This document shows, one piece after another, positions 22,584 to 31,188 of a DNA stretch of 64,000 bases. The stretch's first letter is position 1. Each line of letters starts with the position of its first letter. This DNA is from Alcaligenaceae bacterium (GTDB lineage Bacteria; Pseudomonadota; Gammaproteobacteria; Burkholderiales; Burkholderiaceae_B). The notes beneath the pieces are model-generated. The model did no database searches. It saw nothing but the letters and a program-made list of their open reading frames with translations, and was not told where the DNA came from. The position numbers and the translations under genes are program-made. The stretch covers positions 1-64,000 of the forward strand of contig JACCEP010000012.1 in NCBI GenBank assembly GCA_013416395.1, given 5' to 3'.

Positions 22584-24116
22584 TTGGCGTCTTATCATTG
22601 CTCCGCAAAGATCGGTGCCAAAGGCGGTGCTGGCCCTCATTCCGAGTACATTTCCCGTGAAGGGAAATACTCGAAAGAGAAGGGCAGCCGCTATGAAGAC
22701 CTTGAGGCAGCCGGCGCGGGTAACATGCCAGCGTGGGCCGAGGAAAACTCGCTCCACTTCTGGCGTGCTGCTGACGAGTACGAACGCGCTAACGGTTCTA
22801 CGTACCGTGAGCTTGTCGTCGCCCTGCCTCGCGAGCTAACCCCCGACCAACGCTGTGAGCTTGTCGAGGATTTCATCGCACAGGAGATCGGGGATCGCCA
22901 CGCTTTCCAGTGGGCGATTCATACGCCCCGCGCCGCGCTGGATGGTGGCGAGCAGCCGCACGCTCACGTCATGTATTCCGAGCGTATCTGCGACGGACTC
23001 GAACGTGATCCGGCGCAGTATTTCAAGCGTGCAAATAAGAAGAATCCGGAGCGCGGAGGATGCGCCAAGGCCAGCGGCGGCAAGATGCCCGCCGAACTGA
23101 AAGCCGAATTACTGGCTACGCGGGAACGCTGGGCAGCTATTCAGAATGCTCATCTTGAGCGCCACGGCCACACGACCCGCGTTACTCACTTGAGTTTGAA
23201 AGATCAAGGCATCGACCGAGAGCCTGAGAGGCACCTTGGACCGAAGGCCATCAAGATGCTGAGCCCGAAGAGCATCAGCGCCTTGCTCGAACGCCGCGCC
23301 GCCGAGGGTGAGGCCGAACGTACCCAGCAGGCCGTGGGGTTAATCGACCTGTCTGGCGACATCGCCAAGGCGAAGGCTGAGCAGCAGCGCCAGCAGACCG
23401 CAGAGCGGGCGCGGGCAGCATCGGACAAGTGGCAGAATCACCAGCCAGAACAGAAACAGGACGGCTACGATTACGAGGCGATTGTGGCGCGGGCTCAGGC
23501 TGAGTTTGACCAGGCGCAGCAGCCCAAACCTGAACGCGACCCGGTGCACCCGGCCGAACCGGCCAAGGCTGTGCCGGTATCGCCTATGCCAGACGAGTCC
23601 ATCGAGCCGGTGCAGGCGCGATATGCAGAGGCGAACCGGCAGATTGAGAGCCTAGCCCGGATGGCACAGCGTCCGCCGCCAGGCCAGCTGAATGTGGAAC
23701 TGGTTGAGCTTGCCGCACGGGATGCCTACGTGCAAGCCTTTCGGATGCGGGAAATTGAGGCGCTGGGACCCCCCCCGGAGAAAGGCGGATTCTTTGACTT
23801 GAAGGCTAAGGCATATAGCCGCGAACGAGCCGACATCGAACGGCGGGCCGCATCCATCGAACGGGAAATAATGGGCACCAGCTCCAAGGCCGTAGACTTC
23901 CGGCGCCAGGCTGTGGAAAAGGCAAAAGTCGCATACAGCAAAGAATACGGCCAATGGCGTGACGAGGTGCTAGCCGCCCAAAACAAGCGGGAAAAAATCC
24001 GGCAAAGCCCGCAGTATCAGAGCGACAAGCAGCGTCTTGAGGCACATCGGGTGCAGCAGCGTCAGCGTGCTGAACAACTCGACCGGCAGCGCCAGCCCAA
24101 AAAGCACGGCCGTTAA
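22584..24116 (+). CDS. mobA: MobA/MobL-family (MOBQ) relaxase
   Basis: This is a 510-residue relaxase that nicks oriT and leads the transferred strand. A TTG start is chosen because it follows GCGGAGA at correct spacing and gives the family-typical opening ASYHCSAKIGAKGGAGPHSE with YISREGKY; the longer ATG frame runs through oriT. Motif III is visible as QPHAHVMYSERICDG with the metal-binding His residues. The C-terminal 250 residues are charged coiled coil rich in Gln, Arg and Glu. No primase domain is fused, unlike RSF1010 MobA. The gene appears intact, so the element could be mobilised by a helper. Confidence 0.88.
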   Translation: MASYHCSAKIGAKGGAGPHSEYISREGKYSKEKGSRYEDLEAAGAGNMPAWAEENSLHFWRAADEYERANGSTYRELVVALPRELTPDQRCELVEDFIAQEIGDRHAFQWAIHTPRAALDGGEQPHAHVMYSERICDGLERDPAQYFKRANKKNPERGGCAKASGGKMPAELKAELLATRERWAAIQNAHLERHGHTTRVTHLSLKDQGIDREPERHLGPKAIKMLSPKSISALLERRAAEGEAERTQQAVGLIDLSGDIAKAKAEQQRQQTAERARAASDKWQNHQPEQKQDGYDYEAIVARAQAEFDQAQQPKPERDPVHPAEPAKAVPVSPMPDESIEPVQARYAEANRQIESLARMAQRPPPGQLNVELVELAARDAYVQAFRMREIEALGPPPEKGGFFDLKAKAYSRERADIERRAASIEREIMGTSSKAVDFRRQAVEKAKVAYSKEYGQWRDEVLAAQNKREKIRQSPQYQSDKQRLEAHRVQQRQRAEQLDRQRQPKKHGR

Positions 24117-24219
24117 TGCGTGGATGGCTTGCCTCGCCTATCCTTCATCTTGCGTAAGTTCATAAGTGAATACTGATTTCAAGACAGCACGGGGATCGAC
24201 GGGGCTTTCATACCTCTAT

Positions 24220-24390
24220 CTATAGCTGGGAAAAGACGTAGGCACCAAAAGCCGCAACCAGCGCAGAATGCCAGTACAGAGTTTTCAGCATCCGGCGGCG
24301 GCGCTCCGGACTCTTGAGGTCTTGGTACACCGCAAAGCACGCCCACGCACCTATGACGTAGAAGAAGATCATCCGCAGGGTATCTGTCAT
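24220..24390 (-). CDS. Small two-helix membrane protein
   Basis: This is a 56-residue product read from MTDTLRMIFFYVIGAWACFA. It has two hydrophobic segments (residues 6-18 and 37-54) flanking a basic loop SPERRRRMLK. It lies just downstream of the VirB6-like gene on the same strand, so it is probably part of the transfer operon. No family is recognised. Confidence 0.5.
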   Translation of the reverse strand: MTDTLRMIFFYVIGAWACFAVYQDLKSPERRRRMLKTLYWHSALVAAFGAYVFSQL

Positions 24391-24400
24391 ATCCTCTCGC

Positions 24401-25579
24401 CTACTTGGTGACATTGCTCTGGCCACGACTTAGGGAACTGCCCGACTGAAAGCCCGCACGGGCAGCACTGGCAGCAGAGCGATGACTCATAGCGGTACGG
24501 GCACCACCGCCCATTTGAGACATGGCATTGACCCCTGACATGGCGTATTGCATGGCCCGCGAAGACCCCATCGCTTGACCTACCCCTGTCCTTGCTACGG
24601 CCCCAGCAGCGCGACCCGTGACATGGCCAGCAGCAGCCCCAGCTAACTTGCCTGCTGCTCCGCCTGCTTTGCCAGCAACCGATAAGGCAGCGCCTGCCGG
24701 ATTGGCTGCCCATCGAGCAGCTTGCGCAAGGGATAAGATTTGCAAAGCAGCTCCGCCAGCCATTTCCGCGCCAATCGAGGCCGCTTTCGAGGTCAGAACT
24801 ATCAAAATAATACCGCCAGCCAAGGACGAAAATGTCATGGTGACGTAGTCTGTCGATTCCGGATTTAATGTCGAGACCGCTTCTGCGAAGCCACTAACCA
24901 GGGACGTGCCCATACCAACCACTGCGGCTATGACGGCCGCTGTCATCACATATTTCAAGACAGCAGCGAACCATGTATTGAAGTAGCTGGATGTGCTTTG
25001 AAAGGCCAGACAAGCCACAAACAAGGGGCCAATGGCAAACAGCACCAACAAAGAAACGTCGATCATCAGAAAATTGACGGCAGCGGTAATGCAATAAAGG
25101 ATTACGGATAATGTCATGACTCCGCCGCCCAATATCGCGATCAGCCCCGATAAGTCTGTCGAAGTGATACCAAGGCTTGTATGATCACTGCCCCATTCCA
25201 GAATACGCTTAAAAGCGCCAATGACTTGGCTTGCGGCAACATCCAGCGTAGCGTAGGAGTTCGTGGTCCCATCTGAAAACAGGCTTGTCAGTTCATTCCT
25301 CAACTCTTGCAACAAACCGATCACCGTAGTGGAGTACATGCCTCCGGTCAGACACAAGACAACCACAAGGAACGTGCGCGTGGAATTGAAAAAAACATCG
25401 AGTAAATGATCTTGCCCCCCCGCACCGCGAACGATCTTGTACCCATGCCACATGATCGAAATAGTAAGGCCAGCCAAGATCATCGGCATGACCCAGCTGA
25501 TGATTTCGGCAGGTATGTCAGCCCAACCCTCGGTTGTGTCCAGAATTTTTCCTGACATTGTCTCGAAAATTCCCGCCAT
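24401..25579 (-). CDS. virB6: VirB6/TrbL-like type IV secretion membrane protein
   Basis: This is a 392-residue polytopic inner-membrane protein of the VirB6/TrbL family, which forms part of the DNA channel. It has about six transmembrane segments (for example WVMPMILAGLTISIMWHGYK, LIVLTSKAASIGAEMAGG). The conserved periplasmic and central core is followed by the Ala/Gly/Ser-rich cytoplasmic tail typical of TrbL. It follows genes for a lipoprotein and VirB5, matching the VirB5-Eex-VirB6 order of pKM101-like operons. Confidence 0.85.
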   Translation of the reverse strand: MAGIFETMSGKILDTTEGWADIPAEIISWVMPMILAGLTISIMWHGYKIVRGAGGQDHLLDVFFNSTRTFLVVVLCLTGGMYSTTVIGLLQELRNELTSLFSDGTTNSYATLDVAASQVIGAFKRILEWGSDHTSLGITSTDLSGLIAILGGGVMTLSVILYCITAAVNFLMIDVSLLVLFAIGPLFVACLAFQSTSSYFNTWFAAVLKYVMTAAVIAAVVGMGTSLVSGFAEAVSTLNPESTDYVTMTFSSLAGGIILIVLTSKAASIGAEMAGGAALQILSLAQAARWAANPAGAALSVAGKAGGAAGKLAGAAAGHVTGRAAGAVARTGVGQAMGSSRAMQYAMSGVNAMSQMGGGARTAMSHRSAASAARAGFQSGSSLSRGQSNVTK

Positions 25580-25588
25580 GATGCCTCC

Positions 25589-25780
25589 TTAATTTTTCTC
25601 TATAGACTCGGGGGCTTTCTTGGCACTCAAGTTATCAGCACCTAGAGAGTGAGTGATCGGGTCATATGTGTTTTCAATAAGCTTCTTCGACGTGTCGTTA
25701 TCGCACCCGGTAAGCGCCCCAGCCAGAAACACCACAGCAATGGTCCCGGCCAGTTTTTGAACTTGGTTAATACGGATCAT
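25589..25780 (-). CDS. Small lipoprotein between VirB5 and VirB6 (entry-exclusion candidate)
   Basis: This is a 63-residue protein with a signal sequence ending in the lipobox LTGC and a short polar mature part. A lipoprotein gene at this place in VirB-type operons is commonly the entry-exclusion factor (Eex) that blocks incoming transfer of the same plasmid. The sequence itself lacks a motif that proves this, and a VirB7-like structural role is an alternative. Confidence 0.6.
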   Translation of the reverse strand: MIRINQVQKLAGTIAVVFLAGALTGCDNDTSKKLIENTYDPITHSLGADNLSAKKAPESIEKN

Positions 25781-25788
25781 GGCTATCC

Positions 25789-26493
25789 TTAGTTAAAGCC
25801 GCCAAAGGGGTCGGCAGTGTTGGTCATGATGGCTTTCATACCTTCCTCGCGCTTGGCCTGAGCTATGAGCGCCGTCTGCGACTCTCGTTGAGCGAGGGCA
25901 AGATTCACCAAAGTTTGCTCGTTTTGGAGCATGGCCTGTTCCGCTGCAATGCGATTGGCCAGATCGGCAGCCGCCTTCATATCGGCTGCGCCGTCCACCT
26001 GGCTAAGAAGCTGCTGAAGCTGTTGAGCGCGGGCTTGTGCCGCACCCAACGCTCCATTGATGTAGGCCGCGTTTTCAGGCTGAGCGTAGGCGGACGCTTG
26101 ACATGACAGCTTGGCGTCCGGGTCTTGGTAGTTGGCGCAGCCCAGCTTCTTGATTACGTCATAGATGCCTCTGGCACCATCGCTTACGCCGCCCCGTCCT
26201 AACGTCATAAGCCGGTTGTAGCTTTGCATGAAGTCGTCAGGCAGTGTCTGGCGGGTAGCGTTATTCATAAGCTGGCCCATGCCTCGCGATCCGGTAATAG
26301 CGTCGTACTGCGACTTCAATTGGCTGTATTGCCGTTCCATCGCTTTCAATTGATCAGCCCACTTCGCTATTTCTGCTAGATGGCCTTCCCATGATTTAGT
26401 GATAGCCGCCGTATCGGTTACGGGAATTTGAGCATGGGCTGGGACCATGTTCAACACAGCGACCGTAAATATGCCTGCAACTATTTTTCTCAT
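25789..26493 (-). CDS. virB5: VirB5-like pilus-tip protein
   Basis: This is a 234-residue secreted protein read from MRKIVAGIFTVAVLNMVPAH, a signal peptide cut after AHA. The mature region is helical and coiled (ADQLKAMERQYSQLKSQYDA, QQLQQLLSQVDG) with two cysteines, and it ends NTADPFGGFN, typical of P-type VirB5/TraC. VirB5 sits at the tip of conjugative pili. The operon has no VirB4, VirB8-11 or coupling protein, so secretion machinery is incomplete and this gene is probably a relic. Confidence 0.85.
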   Translation of the reverse strand: MRKIVAGIFTVAVLNMVPAHAQIPVTDTAAITKSWEGHLAEIAKWADQLKAMERQYSQLKSQYDAITGSRGMGQLMNNATRQTLPDDFMQSYNRLMTLGRGGVSDGARGIYDVIKKLGCANYQDPDAKLSCQASAYAQPENAAYINGALGAAQARAQQLQQLLSQVDGAADMKAAADLANRIAAEQAMLQNEQTLVNLALAQRESQTALIAQAKREEGMKAIMTNTADPFGGFN

Positions 26494-26504
26494 GGTGTCC
26501 TCTT

Positions 26505-26822
26505 TCAGATTTTGGTATTCGCTTTTGCCTTTACAGGCTGGTATCGATCCTCTAACTGGATCATGCTCTTCCACCCAGCATCACGTGCAAAGTCATAGGC
26601 CGATTGCAGCCTAATCCAGCCTCGGCGCTCATTACGTGCAGTCTCTATCCAGGGGCCAGCACGCTCCACGCCTTCCCCGCCCTGAATCCACATTTCCCAC
26701 GGCAGAAAAGCTCCGACCATCTTGTCGTCGGGGTCCGCACTCGGCGCATTGAATTCGCGGATGATTGTGATGGCTTCCACATCACCGGCGGAAATCAACA
26801 GTTCCAGGTCTTTCTTTTTCAC
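26505..26822 (-). CDS. ParC/KfrB-like plasmid partition-associated protein
   Basis: This is a 105-residue protein. The start MKKKDLELLISAGDVEAITI matches the opening of small ParC-type partition-associated proteins (KK.DLE.LI.AG.VEA), and the end (SAYDFARDAGWKSMIQLEDR) resembles their last helix and strand. The middle differs, so the assignment is tentative. It is the first gene of the VirB5/VirB6 run and is preceded by repeated AGTGTACT boxes. Confidence 0.5.
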   Translation of the reverse strand: MKKKDLELLISAGDVEAITIIREFNAPSADPDDKMVGAFLPWEMWIQGGEGVERAGPWIETARNERRGWIRLQSAYDFARDAGWKSMIQLEDRYQPVKAKANTKI

Positions 26823-26881
26823 CTATCGTCACTCCGAAAACACAGGGTTAATTTTAACAAAAATGGTCTTTTGTACAAACG

Positions 26882-26916
26882 AGTGTACTATTATGTTTAC
26901 TTAAAAGTGTACTTTT
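26882..26916. promoter_or_regulatory. Paired AGTGTACT boxes
   Basis: AGTGTACT occurs at 26882 and 26906, 24 bp apart; the second lies inside AAAAGT-GT-ACTTTT. They sit 60-90 bases upstream of the partition-like gene that leads the transfer operon, a natural place for a plasmid repressor. Confidence 0.45.
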
Positions 26917-27109
26917 GTATTGACTCAAGGAATGCTTTTACTGTTGCCAAGGCTCTGGGGATGAGCTTGTTGACGGGCAGGTTATGTGCGTCCACAGCTA
27001 ATAAAACGCAGGGAGCTCGAACATCCAGCGTCTCCAGCCAAATAGGTCGAGCTGTGTGAGATTCGCCTCGGCTAAGGCCATATGTTCGCCCCGCGAATAT
27101 TTCACGCAT
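26897..27109 (-). CDS. Possible small hypothetical protein
   Basis: A 70-residue frame starts MREIFAGRTYGLSRGESHTA inside the large inverted repeat and ends before the transfer operon. The protein has mixed composition and no family. An alternative start overlaps in another frame, and there is no clear ribosome binding site. Retained as a weak candidate because the surrounding 600 bases otherwise lack genes. Confidence 0.25.
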   Translation of the reverse strand: MREIFAGRTYGLSRGESHTARPIWLETLDVRAPCVLLAVDAHNLPVNKLIPRALATVKAFLESIQKYTFK

Positions 27110-27151
27110 GCTCAACCGTCCGGGTCATTAGCGTGTTCGCGGGGCGAACAT
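27082..27151. repeat. 16-bp perfect inverted repeat made of two palindromes
   Basis: ATGTTCGCCCCGCGAA (27082) and TTCGCGGGGCGAACAT (27136) are exact complements, and each arm is itself symmetric (TTCGC-3-GCGAA). Two identical operator-like sites 54 bp apart in opposite orientation next to a partition-like gene suggest a repressor or centromere site. The rest of 26823-27424 holds no supported gene beyond the weak frame listed. Confidence 0.6.
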
Positions 27152-27424
27152 GGACAGCGAGGGTCTAGTCTGAAGCTGATTTATATGTGGTTCGCACTAG
27201 AGGTCGTGCAGTCACAGTGTGTTAGCTGCTGGCCTCCCAAATCATCAGTTGTACTGATTCAGACTTGGTCTCACACACTATCTGATCAGGTCTGAGTTGA
27301 GCTTGTCACAGCCGTTTTCGGCCTAGCCAAGGCTTGATCCCTTATAGTCTTGACGTGGGATTATTTTTTTGATGGTTGATTTCGGTAGAATGGATACAGT
27401 CAATTACACCTAGAAATAAAAACC

Positions 27425-29512
27425 ATGCAAGCACGCGATGAATTTCTGACCCATATTCTGATGGGACCAAAACAGTTCTTGATCCCTATCTTCCAGCGCA
27501 CGTATAGCTGGCCAGAGTCCCACTGTAATCAGCTCTACAAAGATGTATTACATGTCGGGAAAACGCCCGTTATTCCAGGCCATTTCATCGGCTCGGTGGT
27601 GCTCGCCCCTAATGAGCAGGCCAACAACGCTAGCATTCCTCAGTGGTTGGTGATTGATGGTCAGCAGCGTTTAACAACGTTCACACTGCTGATCATTGCG
27701 TTAATTCGCCGGGCTGATGAGCTTGGAATGCAGAGCGTAGGGGCCACCGCATTGGCAGCCATCAAGGACTACTACATTGCCAACGGCTTCGGTCAGGGGG
27801 AGGCGCGCTTTAAGCTGCTATTGACCCAGTACGATCGGCAAACCTTAAATAGTCTTATCGATGGCAAGACGCCCGCCAAACCAGTAAGTGATCGGGTAGT
27901 GGAAAATTTCATTTTTTTCTGCGAACAGCTTATCGACGTCGAAACGGTTGAGTTGCTTTATGCGGGTCTAAAAAAAATCAAGATCGTTGAGGTCATGCTT
28001 AATAGCCAAGATGATCCTCAGGCGATTTTCGAGAGCCTGAACTCAACGGGGCTGGATCTTAGCCAGGCCGATCTCATTCGCAACTATATCTTAATGCGCC
28101 ACAAGCATGGGGAGCAGACGCGGCTGTATCAGGACATCTGGTTTCCAATGGAACAGCTCTTTAGCAAACAGCCGCCAGAGCGATTTGACCGGTTTATGCA
28201 GGACTTTTTGACGCTCGAGACCGCCAGTAACTCCCTGATCAAGTCGCGCGATGTGTATCCGCTATTTAAGCAGTGGTTCCTGACTGAGATAAATGCATCG
28301 AGCGCTCAGGCAGCGCTCGAGCGGATGTATACATTGGCCGGCTATTATTCTGCTTACATGTTTGGTCAAGAGGAAGATAAGAGACTTGCCCGCAGTTTTA
28401 GTCGCTTGCGCAGACTCATCGAGGTGGCCGCCCCGGTGGTGATGCGATTTTACGAGGCCTATGCAAAGCACGGGGCCAGGATGGATGATTTTGTTCAGGC
28501 GGTTGATCTTTTAGAGAGCTACGTACTCCGCCGTTCGATTTGCGCTATGCAAACGCGCTCGCTAGGTAATGTGTTTGCAACCATTGCGCAACGTATTGAT
28601 TTAACAGCGCCCCTAGAGAGTCTGAAAGTGACATTCGCACGCTTTCAGTCAACCAACCGTTTTCCGTCTGATAAAGAGTTTTTCGAGCAGCTGTGCAAAG
28701 CAAACCTCTATGAGAAAAAGGGGATTTGTAAATTCGTTCTTGACCGGCTTGAAAATAACAGCAAGGAGATGATCGACACCAGCAATTTTTCCATTGAGCA
28801 TGTCATGCCTCAGAATAAGAACCTGAATGCCGACTGGAAAAGAATGCTCGGCGACGACTGGGTACAGATCCAGCAGGACTGGCTACACCGACTGGGCAAC
28901 TTGACCTTAACGGGCTACAACCCAGAGTACAAGGATTCGAGTTTCACTGTCAAAAAATCAATCGCGAATGGGTTTGATATGAGCCCATTGCGATTGAATA
29001 GATTTATGGCCACTCATAGTGATTGGACGGCTGTTCAGATGAAAAAAAGAGGGGAGCTGCTAGCTAAGCAAGCGCTTGGCCTGTGGGGGCCATTAGACAT
29101 TGATGAGGCAATCGTGCGCCAGTATAGGCTGCAGGAGATCAAGCGCCGCGGGGAAAATAGCCGCTCGACCGACCTATTGCAACCGCAGTGGCTGCCGCTT
29201 TTCGAGCAATTGAGCAGCATGATCACGCTGATGGATGATGAGGTGACATGCGTGGTATCAAAGCGCAACATCTCTTTCTATACCCTCGACCCCTTTATCC
29301 AGGTCATCGATCGCCGAAACGGCATTGGTATAGTGCTGGCGATCGACTACGAGGATCTGGCGCCGGAATGGACCTCCCTAGTCAAAGACTCGAATCTTCG
29401 TACGTTCCGCAATGTTGATTTAAGCGGGGTGCTAACGGTCTTGACGTGCGAGGCGGATGTGCATGCTATCAAGCCCATTATTCAAGCGGCGTTAGACCTA
29501 GCGCAACAGTGA
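27425..29512 (+). CDS. GmrSD-type fused DUF262-DUF1524 modification-dependent nuclease
   Basis: This is a 695-residue single-chain protein. The N-terminal DUF262 domain shows IPIFQRTYSWP (Q24, R25), VIDGQQRLTT (D78-R82), which suits NTP hydrolysis, and AIFESLNSTGLDLSQADLIR. The DUF1524 HNH-type nuclease follows (SIEHVMPQN, then HRLGNLTLTGYNPE). The last 100 residues resemble DUF5655. GmrSD/BrxU-type enzymes restrict phage DNA with modified cytosines and need no cognate methylase. It starts the defence cluster of the element and has its own promoter region. Confidence 0.88.
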   Translation: MQARDEFLTHILMGPKQFLIPIFQRTYSWPESHCNQLYKDVLHVGKTPVIPGHFIGSVVLAPNEQANNASIPQWLVIDGQQRLTTFTLLIIALIRRADELGMQSVGATALAAIKDYYIANGFGQGEARFKLLLTQYDRQTLNSLIDGKTPAKPVSDRVVENFIFFCEQLIDVETVELLYAGLKKIKIVEVMLNSQDDPQAIFESLNSTGLDLSQADLIRNYILMRHKHGEQTRLYQDIWFPMEQLFSKQPPERFDRFMQDFLTLETASNSLIKSRDVYPLFKQWFLTEINASSAQAALERMYTLAGYYSAYMFGQEEDKRLARSFSRLRRLIEVAAPVVMRFYEAYAKHGARMDDFVQAVDLLESYVLRRSICAMQTRSLGNVFATIAQRIDLTAPLESLKVTFARFQSTNRFPSDKEFFEQLCKANLYEKKGICKFVLDRLENNSKEMIDTSNFSIEHVMPQNKNLNADWKRMLGDDWVQIQQDWLHRLGNLTLTGYNPEYKDSSFTVKKSIANGFDMSPLRLNRFMATHSDWTAVQMKKRGELLAKQALGLWGPLDIDEAIVRQYRLQEIKRRGENSRSTDLLQPQWLPLFEQLSSMITLMDDEVTCVVSKRNISFYTLDPFIQVIDRRNGIGIVLAIDYEDLAPEWTSLVKDSNLRTFRNVDLSGVLTVLTCEADVHAIKPIIQAALDLAQQ

Positions 29513-29601
29513 TCTAGCTGCAATGGTCGGTATGACTGGCGATTTCCGTCCAAAAACGGTCAGCTATCACCTTCAAAAACATTATTCTTACAGGATAAGT
29601 A

Positions 29602-30477
29602 ATGAGTCTGGAAGACAAGTTGTCCGGATGGACTGGCCCTTCGAGTAACACCGAACAGGATAAGCAAGATAGAACGGAGCGGATGATTCGCCAAGCGATC
29701 GATTCACATGAACCATTCAACAATTGCTCGTTAACGGTTTACGCGAAAGGTTCTTATGCCAATAATACTAATGTGCGCTCAGATAGCGATGTTGATATAA
29801 CGGTGGAGTGTACAGAAGCTCTATATTGGGAAGAGAGCGAAAAAGGAATTCATACTCCGAGCGGAACATATCAGGGAGTTTGGACCCCCGAAAAACTGAG
29901 GGCCGAGCTTCTTTCTGCCATGCAAGCAAAGTTTCCCGGGCAAGTGGATTCTACTGGATCTACCGCCATACAGATAAATTCTAATTCAGCACGCGTAGAT
30001 GCTGATGTCGTTCCATGTTTTAGTTATCGGCACTACATGAAGTATGAGTCGCGAAGTGGCACTAAAATATTCAAGACCGATGGCGGCAGCATCGTCAACT
30101 ATCCTGCCCAACAGTTGGGGAACGGAATAGCCAAGAATAACCGGACCAATTATGCGTATAAGAAGGGAGTACGGTTATTAAAGCGCACTGAAAATGCCAT
30201 GGCAGAAGATGGGAAATTTCGCGAATTACCATCCTTTTTTGTTGAGTGCTTAACCTACAACTGTCCGGACAACGTATTTGCTCACCCAACATGGACAGAA
30301 TGTCTCCGAGCGACGCTTATGCATATCTGGAATAACCTGCAAGGTGATGAGCCTAACTCTGATCGCTGGGTGGAATCAAATGAATGCTTTTATCTGTTCC
30401 ACCCCAATCAAAAATGGAATCGTGAAGATGGGCGTGAATTTGCGAAAGCGGCTTGGAACTACTTTGGATTCAAGTAA
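29602..30477 (+). CDS. CBASS CD-NTase (cGAS/DncV-like nucleotidyltransferase)
   Basis: This is a 291-residue enzyme that, on phage infection, is expected to make a cyclic oligonucleotide signal. The polymerase-beta-like active site is complete: YAKGSYANNTNV (G50-S51), the metal ligands in SDSDVDI (D63, D65), and the third acid in RVDADVVPCF (D135). The C-terminal helical domain follows. Its stop overlaps the start of the effector gene (TAATG). The product nucleotide cannot be read from sequence. No Cap2/Cap3 ancillary genes are present, so this is a minimal type I system. Confidence 0.88.
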   Translation: MSLEDKLSGWTGPSSNTEQDKQDRTERMIRQAIDSHEPFNNCSLTVYAKGSYANNTNVRSDSDVDITVECTEALYWEESEKGIHTPSGTYQGVWTPEKLRAELLSAMQAKFPGQVDSTGSTAIQINSNSARVDADVVPCFSYRHYMKYESRSGTKIFKTDGGSIVNYPAQQLGNGIAKNNRTNYAYKKGVRLLKRTENAMAEDGKFRELPSFFVECLTYNCPDNVFAHPTWTECLRATLMHIWNNLQGDEPNSDRWVESNECFYLFHPNQKWNREDGREFAKAAWNYFGFK

Positions 30478-31139
30478 TGCGTAACGCTACACTTAAGAGC
30501 TCGCTGTATCTTCTGGTCGGCATTTCAGCTGCTGCTTGGTTCTTCCTTGCTTATTTTAGCGAGCTTGATCTATCAAAGATGAAAGATTTTTTAGGGCTTA
30601 TTCCGAAAGTGGTGAGCATCGACCTTTTGGTGGTGGCATGGTTCGTTAGATGGGGATGGCGGCTTAAGATATTTAGAGGATGGCTTGTTCCATTTCCAAA
30701 TCTGAACGGAAGCTGGGTAGGTTCAATATACTCAGATTGGAAAAATCCAGAGACCGGTGAAAAGCCACCGCCCATACCTGTCATGCTAACGGTGAACCAG
30801 TCCTTCTTTCACATTAGCTGCATGATGCGCACAAGTGAAATGGAAAGCTCATCGTATGCGGAAGGATTTCTTATTGACCCTGAGCGACAAATTAAAAACC
30901 TAGCCTATTCATACACTAGCAAGCCTAGGCTAAGCTTGAGCGAACGAAGTATCACCCATGATGGAACAGCAGCTTTCAAGATTGTTGAGAATCCCAATAA
31001 AAAATTAAGCGGTAGGTATTGGACAGAAAGATTGACCAAGGGAGAAATATTGCTTCAGTATTACTCAGAAAAAATGCTAGAGGAACTTCCCGATGATTTG
31101 GATGAGCATCCTGTAACGGAACGTGGAAATCGACGCTAA
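30477..31139 (+). CDS. cap15: Cap15-like CBASS membrane effector
   Basis: This is a 220-residue protein read from MRNATLKSSLYLLVGISAAA, the ATG that overlaps the CD-NTase stop. Two N-terminal transmembrane helices (residues 8-26 and about 42-58) precede a beta-barrel domain beginning FPNLNGSWVGSIYSDW and ending LSGRYWTERLTKGEILLQYY. This is the layout of Cap15, in which the barrel binds the cyclic nucleotide and the helices disrupt the inner membrane. The recognition rests on layout and the NG.W.G / GRYWT.R..KG motifs. Confidence 0.8.
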   Translation: MRNATLKSSLYLLVGISAAAWFFLAYFSELDLSKMKDFLGLIPKVVSIDLLVVAWFVRWGWRLKIFRGWLVPFPNLNGSWVGSIYSDWKNPETGEKPPPIPVMLTVNQSFFHISCMMRTSEMESSSYAEGFLIDPERQIKNLAYSYTSKPRLSLSERSITHDGTAAFKIVENPNKKLSGRYWTERLTKGEILLQYYSEKMLEELPDDLDEHPVTERGNRR

Positions 31140-31188
31140 CAAGGCTCTGCTGTCAGGCAAATCGAAACTACTTCAGTTCATCCCATGG

